Positions 1 to 7,356 of a DNA stretch of 11,052 nt are shown here, piece by piece. The stretch covers positions 1 to 11,052 of the forward strand of contig JAGRAB010000193.1 of assembly GCA_020435085.1 (NCBI GenBank), read 5' to 3'. Positions within the stretch are counted from its first letter, which is position 1; each line of letters opens with the position of its first letter. The notes under the pieces were generated by a model. The model was not told where the DNA came from, made no database searches, and was given only the letters and a program-made list of their open reading frames with translations. The stretch is from Bdellovibrionales bacterium. Lineage in GTDB: Bacteria > Bdellovibrionota > Bdellovibrionia > Bdellovibrionales > UBA1609. Both the position numbers and the translations under genes were made by a program.

Positions 1-1
1 T

Positions 2-499
2 TGGTCTGGAGCTAAGAAAGTTGTGGAAGTTGGAACGTTGTTTGGCTACTCGACGCTTTGGATGGCGCGGGGTCTAGGAGAAGAGGGTCACATCATTACT
101 TTAGAGAAAGATCCAGAACGTCACGAAGCTGCGAAAAATCACTTCAAAGCCATTCCCGAAGAAAAAAAAGTGAGTTTTCTTTGTGGAGATGCAGAGAATT
201 TATTAAAAGAAATTTCTTCTCAAGGACCATTTGATTTCGTATTCATTGATGCCAATAAGGGAGCTTATTTAAAATATCTCGATTGGGCTGAAGAAAATGT
301 GCAGCCAGGTGGGTTTATCGTTGGGGACAATACTTTTTTATTTGGTGGGGTCTACTCTGACCAGAAAAATAAGCGATGGGGCAAGGCTCAAGTACAAGCG
401 ATGAAAGATTTTAATCATCGTTTGTCAGACACGACAAAATATCAATCTTGTTTGATACCCACTTTAGAGGGTATGACTGTGGCTCGACTTAAGAAGTGA
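2..499 (+). CDS. SAM-dependent O-methyltransferase, catechol/caffeoyl-CoA type (5' end missing)
   Basis: This is the C-terminal part of a class I methyltransferase of the Methyltransf_3 (COMT/CCoAOMT-like) family, which moves a methyl group from S-adenosylmethionine to a hydroxyl, usually of a catechol-like substrate, using a divalent metal. The frame is open to the left window edge. A GTG at 23 could be taken as a start, but it lies inside motif I (KKVVEVGTLFGYST), so the true start is outside the window. Further motifs follow in family order: the acidic ribose-binding turn LEKDPERH, the metal-site stretch FVFIDANKGAYLKYLDWA, and GGFIVGDNTFLFGGV, whose DN pair normally completes the metal site. 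The end at LKK is normal for the family. The substrate cannot be told from sequence. The next gene is 80 or more bases downstream on the same strand, with a weak hairpin between. Confidence 0.9.
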   Translation, partial: WSGAKKVVEVGTLFGYSTLWMARGLGEEGHIITLEKDPERHEAAKNHFKAIPEEKKVSFLCGDAENLLKEISSQGPFDFVFIDANKGAYLKYLDWAEENVQPGGFIVGDNTFLFGGVYSDQKNKRWGKAQVQAMKDFNHRLSDTTKYQSCLIPTLEGMTVARLKK

Positions 500-500
500 G

Positions 501-520
501 CGTTAGGGTTAACGACTTTT
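501..520 (+). terminator. Weak candidate terminator after the O-methyltransferase
   Basis: CGTTA (501-505) and TAACG (510-514) form a perfect 5-bp stem with the loop GGGT. It is followed by ACTTTT. A second small hairpin, CGAC-TTTT-GTCG (513-524), overlaps its right arm, so only one can form at a time. The stem is short and the T run has only four bases, so termination here is a guess from position and shape. Confidence 0.25.
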
Positions 521-585
521 GTCGGGTAAGAGAAATCCGAAAGACTTTTATATTGAAATGAAAATCCATTTTCCGATAAGTGAGT

Positions 586-1620
586 ATGTATTTTCATTTT
601 CTCTTTGCCATATTATTGGGAGGCAGCAATCATTCTTGGGCCGAGTATGCTGAGTTTGACCCCTCTGATTGTCTCAATAGGCTGAGTGCTATTCCGCAAA
701 TAAAATCCCAGTTTGCCATTGATGCTTGCCATTTTCTCAAAATGAAAAATGTTCGCTTTAACGTCGTGACGATCAAAAAAAATGGGAATTGTGAAAATAC
801 GGTTTTCTTAAATGGAGAGGATCACTCCTCTCACCCCTCACAACGAGTGGCAGGATATATTTTGGGAAAGAGCTTTCCGGTGAGGCTTGGCGAAGGGGCT
901 TGGGACATGGGGCGAATCAAGGGTCAAAAAACGGTGAATCAAGTTATGAAAAGCTATAAGTTAAGTGATGTAAGTGTGGAAGATGCGTATCGAGAGTGGC
1001 AAGATTTATTAAAAAAATACAATGGCAATATTCCAAAAGACATTCCTGTTCACCGTGGTTCGCCCGCAAGAGATATTTGGTCAGATCCAGCGATTCGAAT
1101 TGGAGTGAAATCTAATGGTCAGACGACGGGAGAACTTTATTTTGGAGACAAAAATGAAAGATCAAAAGAGTGGATTCGATTTCTAGAAAATACAGATACA
1201 ATTAATCATGTTGGAAGGAACTCATGTAGTTATTATCAGACAGATGATATGAATGATGGAAGTATTGGACCAATTGAATATCTCCACGCACTTAAAGGTT
1301 TTATTGGAAAGCCTGGATTTCCGGCGGTTTCTATTTCAGCAGAATTTGGCGAACTAGATAATTATTCGACATTTGATTGTTCAGATTTTCGCAGTAAAGA
1401 GTGTGAAGCTTATAAAATGACCGCACGTAATAAAAGGTTTGCTCGAAATGTTAAAAAAATCATTGATGAAATGCCCTGTGGAGTTCCGATGTCATTAACG
1501 GTGGGGAGTGCTCATCTTTCGGGAATTACTGAAGAGTTAAAACAGTATGGGTTTGGCGAGGCTGACTCTGCATTATCGCAGTACTCTTATCCCAACACCT
1601 CTGAAGCTTCAGCCCCTTAA
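586..1620 (+). CDS. Exported TraB/TIKI-superfamily protein (putative metalloprotease-like)
   Basis: The protein is predicted to be exported: MYFHFLFAILLGGSNHSWA looks like a signal peptide with cleavage after SWA. Two GxxH motifs, GEDH (about residues 79-82, counted from the GTG at 580) and GSAH (309-312), lie after beta-strand-like stretches (ENTVFLN and PMSLTV). The second follows a basic RNKRFARN segment. This layout, with a G-x-x-H near each end and an R-N-rich helix before the second, is that of the TraB/PrgY/GumN/TIKI superfamily, some of whose members are metal-dependent proteases. The region between is long, with several cysteines (C216, C267, C275, C300) that could form periplasmic disulfides. 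The start is unclear: GTG 580 directly follows an in-frame TAA, ATG 586 gives the better signal peptide, neither has a clear ribosome site, and the n-region lacks a positive charge. The family call is from motifs only; substrate unknown. Confidence 0.65.
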   Translation: MYFHFLFAILLGGSNHSWAEYAEFDPSDCLNRLSAIPQIKSQFAIDACHFLKMKNVRFNVVTIKKNGNCENTVFLNGEDHSSHPSQRVAGYILGKSFPVRLGEGAWDMGRIKGQKTVNQVMKSYKLSDVSVEDAYREWQDLLKKYNGNIPKDIPVHRGSPARDIWSDPAIRIGVKSNGQTTGELYFGDKNERSKEWIRFLENTDTINHVGRNSCSYYQTDDMNDGSIGPIEYLHALKGFIGKPGFPAVSISAEFGELDNYSTFDCSDFRSKECEAYKMTARNKRFARNVKKIIDEMPCGVPMSLTVGSAHLSGITEELKQYGFGEADSALSQYSYPNTSEASAP

Positions 1621-1713
1621 AAATAAAAGTAGTTCGAATACTTGAGGGACCTCTTCTAAGTATGCCAAATATCAGTTCTGCTTCTAGGCAGTCAGGCGGT
1701 TGATTTGTCGAGG

Positions 1714-1735
1714 TTTTTGCCAGGGGTCGCAAAAA
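1714..1735. repeat. Inverted repeat TTTTTGC-N8-GCAAAAA
   Basis: Two perfect 7-base arms (1714-1720 and 1729-1735) flank an 8-base spacer, CAGGGGTC, in the gap between the TraB-like gene and the JAMM-like gene. The T run is on the 5' side and the A run on the 3' side, which is the reverse of an intrinsic terminator on either strand. It may be a protein-binding site, an mRNA stem, or chance. Confidence 0.35.
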
Positions 1736-1744
1736 GTGCCTTTT

Positions 1745-1766
1745 AAGGGCTGCGGATAGCTTTTTT
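1745..1766 (+). terminator. Weak candidate terminator upstream of the JAMM-like gene
   Basis: AAGGGCT (1745-1751) can pair with AGCTTTT (1758-1764) through seven pairs, two of them G-U, with the loop GCGGAT. The stem runs into a TTTTTT tract. It would separate transcription of the TraB-like gene from the next pair. The G-U pairs and the use of part of the T run in the stem make it weak. Confidence 0.25.
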
Positions 1767-1800
1767 GATAAATTCTAGCGACTTACAGCCTCTACATCCA

Positions 1801-1806
1801 TATGAT
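1801..1806 (+). promoter_or_regulatory. Candidate -10 box for the JAMM-like/metalloprotease pair
   Basis: TATGAT matches the sigma70 -10 consensus at five of six positions. It would place the transcript start about 24 bases before the ATG at 1837. No convincing -35 is seen at 16-18 bases upstream, so this is a low-confidence assignment. Confidence 0.25.
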
Positions 1807-1836
1807 TTGGCACTCCGATTGCTCTTAAGCTTCAAT

Positions 1837-2622
1837 ATGGAGAATCTATCGTTGCTCAAATTATTTGTATTACTCATACCCCTATTCGTGGGTTTGCGTG
1901 GGTGGGCAACGCCGCCGTCATGTAAAGGTCTTATTGACAAGGTGGCACCTATTTATTTGGAGTCTCAGTCACCATTATTTAACTCAGTATTAGAGCGGCC
2001 ATTAGATTATCTTGGTAAGTCTTTTGATGGAAAAAGGGTTAATGGTCCTTTTACGATTCTCGCTAAAAAGGACATGTCTCATCTTGTTCAAGTGGCAGCA
2101 AAAAATATCGAAGTTTTATCTGAAAATAGATATTTGAGAAAAAAAATATTTGGCAATACACGCTCAAATACGCGCTATCAGACGCCAGTTTTTCAAGTTG
2201 AAAACCAATTATTGAGTGAAATTCAACAAGACCTTCAGACGATGGATGGCGTGTTTGTTGAAGTCGGTGTGGATATTTTTGTGACGGAAGAAAATGAAGT
2301 GTTTGTGATGTACTCGACATCGAATGATCGAGCCGGAGTTCGCGGTGAGATAGACACGTATTTGGAAGCTTTAGAATCAGAAGTTCTTAAGGGGAAAAAA
2401 ATTGTAAAAGCATTTTTACTTCACACTCATCCAGTGAACCTTTTGCCGTCTCCCGAGGATGAAGAGTATTTTCAAATCAATATGGCATCTATACTGAAAG
2501 AACATCCTGATTTTGATTTCAGTCAGTGGCAGATGCTCACCACAATGGATACGCAGCCGGTATTTCACTCGGTTTCTTTAAAAGATTGGGAAAAGGAGTC
2601 AGCCAATGCCTCATTTTTTTAA
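1837..2622 (+). CDS. Exported protein with a JAMM/RadC-like HxHP...PSxED motif
   Basis: I do not recognise a named gene. From ATG 1837 the 261-residue product opens with a signal-peptide-like segment (LKLFVLLIPLFVGLRGWA) and likely cleavage before TPPSC. The frame runs open to TTG 1765, but that start would bury the signal. Near the C-terminus, after a strand-like KAFLL, comes HTHPVNLLPSPED (H196, H198, S205, D208). This is close to the HxHP-x(n)-S-x-x-D metal site of the JAMM/MPN fold and especially to the RadC form HNHPSGDPTPSRED, but with one residue fewer between the second His and the Ser. E142, in VFVEVGVDIFV and 54 residues before the first His, lies at a distance usual for the JAMM glutamate. 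Most known JAMM proteins are cytosolic, so an exported one is unusual. The gene overlaps the next by 17 bases. The fold call is inference from the motif. Confidence 0.6.
   Translation: MENLSLLKLFVLLIPLFVGLRGWATPPSCKGLIDKVAPIYLESQSPLFNSVLERPLDYLGKSFDGKRVNGPFTILAKKDMSHLVQVAAKNIEVLSENRYLRKKIFGNTRSNTRYQTPVFQVENQLLSEIQQDLQTMDGVFVEVGVDIFVTEENEVFVMYSTSNDRAGVRGEIDTYLEALESEVLKGKKIVKAFLLHTHPVNLLPSPEDEEYFQINMASILKEHPDFDFSQWQMLTTMDTQPVFHSVSLKDWEKESANASFF
2593..2598 (+). promoter_or_regulatory. Ribosome binding site inside the upstream gene
   Basis: AAGGAG lies seven bases before ATG 2606, within the last codons of the JAMM-like gene. It fixes the start of the downstream metalloprotease gene and supports translational coupling of the two overlapping frames. 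Confidence 0.75.
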
Positions 2623-4483
2623 AAAGAAAAATTTTGTAAAGAGAGTTGTGAGATATGGCATTGTATGGGCCTTTGGAGCCATTATTCTCGTGGGCTTTAT
2701 GCCTGAATATAGCTACGCCTTTGAGAGCGACAATAGTCAGGTTCAACAGTGTATTCAAGATATTTGTGGAGCAGACACTTCAGTTGCACAAAGTGCAAGT
2801 GGGGACGGGCCACTACAAAAGATTATTCCACAAAATATTAAAGAGGATTTCGAAACTCAAGTGACGCCTATACTTTCGGAGATTGTCGATCAAGATCTAA
2901 AAACCGCTCAAATGACTTTAGATTTTTGGAAAGAGTTAAAAGCGGAAAAATCTTTACCGCCATTAACAGATAACCAAAAAATTCTTCTGTTCTTTAATTT
3001 ATTTGTGCGTTTGGATTGGGACGGGCTTTCGAACGCATACGAATATGATGAAAATCAAAATTTAAATTTAAATCGAAATAAGGCTTTGCCACTGCTTTCA
3101 AGCTTTACAGCTGAAAAGGCAGAATTAATTATCAAAATATTTAATGCCTGGTATGGCGATGATAAAATTAAAAGGGCGAACTCCTTAGATGGAAAGACTT
3201 TCGAGCAAGCCATACGGTTTTTGGCGGGAGGCAAAGAGTATTTACCATGGTTTGTTGACAGACTTCTTGAGAAAAATAAAGTCATTGAACAGGCATTTGG
3301 AATGTATTTAGTTGATGCCACAGACTTAAAGATTTTGGAAAAAATAAAAAAGGATACCCAACTAACTCCATATGAAAAAACTACTTTTCTAAGGGTCACT
3401 GCTAAAATCTTGCGAGTGAACACTTTAGCGGCAATGGAACATCCTGTTCGAAATTTTATTTTACAGTTTTCGTTGAGCTGGAATGATTTGTTTGAAAATA
3501 AAAAATTGGATGAAGAGATAAAAACCATTGAGAGTCAAATAGTCAAAAAGAAAAACACTATAAAATCCGAAGCGGTGGAATTTTGTCATAAAAAGGCCTA
3601 CAGTTTTATTGCTTCTTCTCCATCGGCGTTGCGCGTTCGACAAATGGAAAAATTGACTCAGCAAGTTTTGAAATCGGCACAGGAGGTTTTGCCAAAGTAC
3701 TTTTTAGGTCAGACTCTTGAAACAGCTCAAAACTCTTTAAAAGAAATTACCTTTCATTTTCCTGACAATTATGGAACTGCAATAGATAAACTTCAGACTT
3801 ACATAAAAAGCAAGAACTCATCTTTAAGAGGAAAAGTGGAATATTTTGAAAAAGGAGATTTTGATTTAAAAATAAAACTTCTATTGATAAGCCTTATTAA
3901 TAGAAGTTCTGATGAAGACGATCTTGTTGAAATGATACTTCCCGATACCTTTAAAACTTGTAATAGTCTACAGCCGCCAAGCCTCTCAGACTCAGCAATT
4001 CCAACGAGCCCTCCATCTATTGATATGAGTTGGCAATCGACAATGTGGCCTGGGTATGGGGCAAATATTTTAGCTCATGAAATCGGTCATGTAATCTATC
4101 ATGCCACTAATGATGGAGAGGCACTCACTTCAGTTCGACAATGTAATAAAGATCAACACTCACAAATTTATGGAAACCAAGCCATCAATGATGGACGGCA
4201 TGACGATGAAGACTGGGCTGATACGTTTTCTCTGTCTGTGCAAAAACATTTGGATCCAAAGGGTTTTGTGAGAAATAAGAATTTTGCCTGCCTTCTTTTG
4301 CCGGTGAGTGAAAAAACGAAAAATCCTATCGATAATGTGAGCCTGGTTGAGGACTTAACGGAGTCCCATTCCTCAAGTCTATTTCGTCTTTTAAAAATAG
4401 AGAGCGAAACAAGGGGTCTGCCAGCTTCGTGCAAGAGTCTCCCACAGTTGCAAGGCAAAGATTTAAAATCTTGTAGTCAATAG
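2606..4483 (+). CDS. Large exported zinc metalloprotease (HEIGH...ExxxD)
   Basis: The 625-residue product starts with a basic n-region (KKKNFVKRVVR), a hydrophobic core (GIVWAFGAIILVGF) and a probable signal peptidase site after YSYA, so it should be periplasmic, outer-membrane associated or secreted. The only recognised motif is near the C-terminus. AHEIGH holds H491, E492 and H495, the two zinc histidines and catalytic glutamate of zincins. About 40 residues later, EDWAD (E535, D539) fits the third ligand and its partner Asp in gluzincins (E-x-x-x-D). Roughly 480 residues precede the catalytic site; they are mostly helical-looking and charged and match no domain I know. Scattered cysteines (C49, C54, and several after residue 510) may form disulfides. 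It overlaps the JAMM-like gene by 17 bases with a good internal ribosome site, so both are probably made together. A zinc peptidase is well supported; its target is unknown. Confidence 0.75.
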   Translation: MPHFFKKKNFVKRVVRYGIVWAFGAIILVGFMPEYSYAFESDNSQVQQCIQDICGADTSVAQSASGDGPLQKIIPQNIKEDFETQVTPILSEIVDQDLKTAQMTLDFWKELKAEKSLPPLTDNQKILLFFNLFVRLDWDGLSNAYEYDENQNLNLNRNKALPLLSSFTAEKAELIIKIFNAWYGDDKIKRANSLDGKTFEQAIRFLAGGKEYLPWFVDRLLEKNKVIEQAFGMYLVDATDLKILEKIKKDTQLTPYEKTTFLRVTAKILRVNTLAAMEHPVRNFILQFSLSWNDLFENKKLDEEIKTIESQIVKKKNTIKSEAVEFCHKKAYSFIASSPSALRVRQMEKLTQQVLKSAQEVLPKYFLGQTLETAQNSLKEITFHFPDNYGTAIDKLQTYIKSKNSSLRGKVEYFEKGDFDLKIKLLLISLINRSSDEDDLVEMILPDTFKTCNSLQPPSLSDSAIPTSPPSIDMSWQSTMWPGYGANILAHEIGHVIYHATNDGEALTSVRQCNKDQHSQIYGNQAINDGRHDDEDWADTFSLSVQKHLDPKGFVRNKNFACLLLPVSEKTKNPIDNVSLVEDLTESHSSSLFRLLKIESETRGLPASCKSLPQLQGKDLKSCSQ

Positions 4484-4486
4484 ATG

Positions 4487-7288
4487 CTAGTTTTTCTGCG
4501 GCCAGTAGTTTTGCCAGTCTTCACGAGGCTGTTGACCTTGTTGCTGAAGCGTTTGCACAGCCTGACCACTGACTTTTACTTGTTCAACAGCAGTCATTGC
4601 GAGCACACGGCCGCAAGCTTCAGCCACAGATTGTGCATCAATGCCATGGTATTTATAAATATCAGATGGGCGACCACAGCGAGAGTGTTTTCTCACACCA
4701 AGGGCTTCATGTTTGACACCAATAATAGAGCCGAGGTTATCAAGAAGTCCAATCTCACCATCAGCAACACTCACGATTGGCACACGACGACCACTTAAAG
4801 TTGCTGCTTCAGCGGGTTGTAGTGCTCCATTCATTGTGGGCAATAAGTAGAGGTCACTGTTGATGCCGAGTGTTTGCGTGAGGTGGTAGTAACCATTTTC
4901 GTAAGCCAGGTTGCCAACAAGTAAATCAGGGCTTGTGACCATGAAGACGTTGGCATAAATACCTTTTTCAAGAAGTTGCTCAGAAGCTTTTATGGCTTCT
5001 GTACCCAATGAGCCTAAGGCAAATATATTAACGACATTATCTCCAGGCTCATATCCAGCATAACCACGGTAATCAATGAGTCGATAAGCACCAGCAAGAA
5101 CTTCAGATTTAATGGCGTTCATCATTTCGTCTTCACTGAGAGCTTCTACAGAAGACTCATCAATAGCACCATCAAGTGCATGGCCTTTAGGATGCAATTT
5201 TTGAGTGTCCTCTAACTGGGTTTTAAATCGCCGTTGAGTTTTTAATAGCCTGAGAAAATCTTTTTGTTCCGCGCCACGCGTGACGCCACGAATATGCACA
5301 CCATTTCTGCCTTCATTGTCGTTGGTAATATGTCTTTTAATAGCGTCGCAAAGAATCCAATCGAGTTCTTGGCAAAAGAAAGGTTCCCAAACGATTTGAT
5401 TGGGAATTTGAAAGTCAGACTTCCATCCATGCTGAGCCCCTTCGGGACTGAGAGTAACCCCAGCTGGTGTTCCCACCATAATAAACGAAGACTTCCAATA
5501 AAGGTTATAGAAAAATTGATCAAGGGCTCGTTTCACAAAGAAGTCGTAGACGGTCATGAGTGGCAACAGCGGAATTCCAAGAAGGTCGCGGAGTTTTCCG
5601 TAGGAACCCATGCAAGACATCGTATTAGCTTCGACAATTTCAAAACGTAAAAAACGATCATTGTCTTCTTGCCCGGGAACAAGATCAGGAGTTTTTGTAT
5701 CTTTCACTCCAAATTCAGCTTCAATATCCTCAACAACGGGCATTCCAAAAATTTTTCCGTCCATCGATGGGTTTAAGTTAGTGCTGGTTCCAACATCGGG
5801 AGCCATAGATACGATCATCTCAGATGGCATTTTCCACGATTTTTCATCAGTGGAGAGGGGCTTTTGTTTTTCAGCTAACTTTTTTTCATCAAGAGGAGTG
5901 TTTGCGATACGTGTCAGTTTTGCAGTTAACTGGCCGAGCATCCACTGTGTATGAGGATAGCTGGCCATTTTTAAATTAATATTTAAAGAGTCTTCTGGAG
6001 AGCCAAATTCTTCGTACTGTTTTAAAAAATATTTTTGGTTTTTTTCTTTAATCTCATTTTGTTTCAGAATTTCTTTATAAAGAGACTCGCCTCGGGCTTT
6101 TAAAAACTGGCCTTCAGGAGTTTTCGTATCGAAACGAGCAAAAAGTACCTCATCAGAAATCCCTTGTTTTTCACGGAGAGATTGCATTTCGTCGGCATCC
6201 GGAAGTGAGTTATGGTTGCCAGGCTCGGCGGCCATTTTTAAACCCCACCCTTTAATAGTATGAGCAATAATCACAGTGGGGCGATCTGTAGTTTGTTTAC
6301 TTTGTTCCATTGCCTCAACAAGGGCTTCAAAGTCGTGTCCACCGAGATCATGAATGGCATCGTAGAGATCTTGATCGCTCACAGTATTAAGAAATTCTTC
6401 GAGATCTTGGTGTTTTTTTAAGTCACGACGAATTTCTTTGGCATCCTTAAGCTGGAGCAATACTTGAAATTCATAATCATCAAGTTCTTCTTCAAGCAAC
6501 TCTTGAAAACGTTTTCCACCTTTGCCAGAAAAAAGTTTTTTACGAAGTTTTCCATGGCGAACTTCGATGACTTCCCAGCCATTGGCCTTCATTGTCCTTG
6601 CAATACGTGTGTCGTCAGTGCCAGCCATAATATTTTTATTTGTAATTCTGTGGCCATCAAGGCTTTGGCGATTGTAATCGATGATCCAAGTCAAGTTTCC
6701 AATTTGACGTTCAGCGAATTCGGGCACAGCTTCAAACAATGAGCCCTCACGAAATTCAGAATCACCAATGACACACCAAAAATGAGCATCAGGAACTTCG
6801 TAGCCATGTTTTTTTGCAAACGTATATGCATGAGCCAAGTAACCAGACATCACCGCAGGAATTCCCACCGTGCCGCTTGGAAGAAAATTATGTCGATCAG
6901 GATCATAAGCTGAATGATAACTTTGAAAAACAGGTTCGCCATCTTGTGGGAAGGCGCGGAGCCCTTGCATTGCCGTATTGCCTTCGGTCTCAGAGAGCTT
7001 CGAAAGATCCTCATTAAGAAATAAATCGAGCATAAAGTTATAAGCATGATCCGCAGGAGAGGCATGAGGTTTGTTTGCCATATGGTCAAATCCGGATTTT
7101 ACTACCAAGTGAAGGGCTCCTAAAATATGAAGTGCACTGGTACTAGCAGAAACATGACCTCCCACTTTGGGGTCGCCTTTTTCTTTATTTTTACGGCGGT
7201 TAGCCATAAACACCATTTGCGCGGCCATATAATGAGCTCGCAAAGCAATGTTATTTAGTGTTTTCATGTCGAGAGCTTTTTTTGCCAT
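4487..7288 (-). CDS. aceE: Pyruvate dehydrogenase E1 component, homodimeric (AceE-like)
   Basis: This 933-residue protein looks like the single-chain E1 of the pyruvate dehydrogenase complex, which decarboxylates pyruvate on thiamine diphosphate and passes the acetyl group to the lipoyl-E2. Family landmarks in order are KVGGHVSAS (41-49), the ThDP/Mg site GDSEFREGSLFEA (175-187) ending at DYNRQSLDG (204-212, ligands D176 and N206), AHTIKGWG (342-349), a likely catalytic glutamate at E553 (EIVEANT) in the pyrimidine-binding domain, and LSPEGAQHG (613-621), matching the LNGEGLQHE region of E. coli AceE. It is somewhat longer than the roughly 890 residues typical of AceE and differs in the middle and C-terminal domains, so a related 2-oxoacid E1 is possible. 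The start at 7288 has a GAGGAGAG ribosome site seven bases away. No aceF or lpd is in the window. It ends 3 bases from the converging metalloprotease gene. Confidence 0.85.
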   Translation of the reverse strand: MAKKALDMKTLNNIALRAHYMAAQMVFMANRRKNKEKGDPKVGGHVSASTSALHILGALHLVVKSGFDHMANKPHASPADHAYNFMLDLFLNEDLSKLSETEGNTAMQGLRAFPQDGEPVFQSYHSAYDPDRHNFLPSGTVGIPAVMSGYLAHAYTFAKKHGYEVPDAHFWCVIGDSEFREGSLFEAVPEFAERQIGNLTWIIDYNRQSLDGHRITNKNIMAGTDDTRIARTMKANGWEVIEVRHGKLRKKLFSGKGGKRFQELLEEELDDYEFQVLLQLKDAKEIRRDLKKHQDLEEFLNTVSDQDLYDAIHDLGGHDFEALVEAMEQSKQTTDRPTVIIAHTIKGWGLKMAAEPGNHNSLPDADEMQSLREKQGISDEVLFARFDTKTPEGQFLKARGESLYKEILKQNEIKEKNQKYFLKQYEEFGSPEDSLNINLKMASYPHTQWMLGQLTAKLTRIANTPLDEKKLAEKQKPLSTDEKSWKMPSEMIVSMAPDVGTSTNLNPSMDGKIFGMPVVEDIEAEFGVKDTKTPDLVPGQEDNDRFLRFEIVEANTMSCMGSYGKLRDLLGIPLLPLMTVYDFFVKRALDQFFYNLYWKSSFIMVGTPAGVTLSPEGAQHGWKSDFQIPNQIVWEPFFCQELDWILCDAIKRHITNDNEGRNGVHIRGVTRGAEQKDFLRLLKTQRRFKTQLEDTQKLHPKGHALDGAIDESSVEALSEDEMMNAIKSEVLAGAYRLIDYRGYAGYEPGDNVVNIFALGSLGTEAIKASEQLLEKGIYANVFMVTSPDLLVGNLAYENGYYHLTQTLGINSDLYLLPTMNGALQPAEAATLSGRRVPIVSVADGEIGLLDNLGSIIGVKHEALGVRKHSRCGRPSDIYKYHGIDAQSVAEACGRVLAMTAVEQVKVSGQAVQTLQQQGQQPREDWQNYWPQKN

Positions 7289-7295
7289 CGAGATT

Positions 7296-7303
7296 CTCTC
7301 CTC
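7296..7303 (-). promoter_or_regulatory. Strong ribosome binding site of the aceE-like gene
   Basis: On the minus strand GAGGAGAG stands seven bases before the ATG at 7288-7286. It decides the start in favour of MAKKAL over the in-frame ATG at codon 8. Confidence 0.75.
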
Positions 7304-7327
7304 AAGGATGTTTTCATCAAAGCTGTG

Positions 7328-7356
7328 AATCTAAAGGGAACTTCTTCTTGTGGCAA
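7328..7356 (-). promoter_or_regulatory. sigma70-type promoter of the aceE-like gene
   Basis: Minus-strand TTGCCA (7356-7351, five of six to TTGACA) is followed after exactly 17 bases by TAGATT (7333-7328, four of six to TATAAT). The expected transcript start near 7321 gives a leader of about 33 bases containing the ribosome site. This suggests aceE is expressed apart from the TonB-family gene upstream. Confidence 0.5.

Noticed and set aside
1526..1940. Two short minus-strand open frames around the gap at 1621-1836
   Set aside because: They overlap the ends of genes on the plus strand, have no promoter or ribosome site that I can see, and encode unstructured, motif-free sequence.
3055..3528. 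157-codon open frame on the minus strand inside the metalloprotease gene
   Set aside because: It is antisense to a gene with a signal peptide, ribosome site and HEIGH motif. Its composition is rich in F, S and K as expected of the complement of AT-rich coding DNA, and no motif is seen.
4484..4798. Open frame on the plus strand at the 3' end of the aceE-like gene
   Set aside because: It is the complement of the AceE C-terminal coding sequence, has no ribosome site, and starts directly after the protease stop codon.
5264..5954. Two overlapping plus-strand open frames within aceE
   Set aside because: They are shadows of the strongly supported minus-strand AceE frame, without recognisable motifs.
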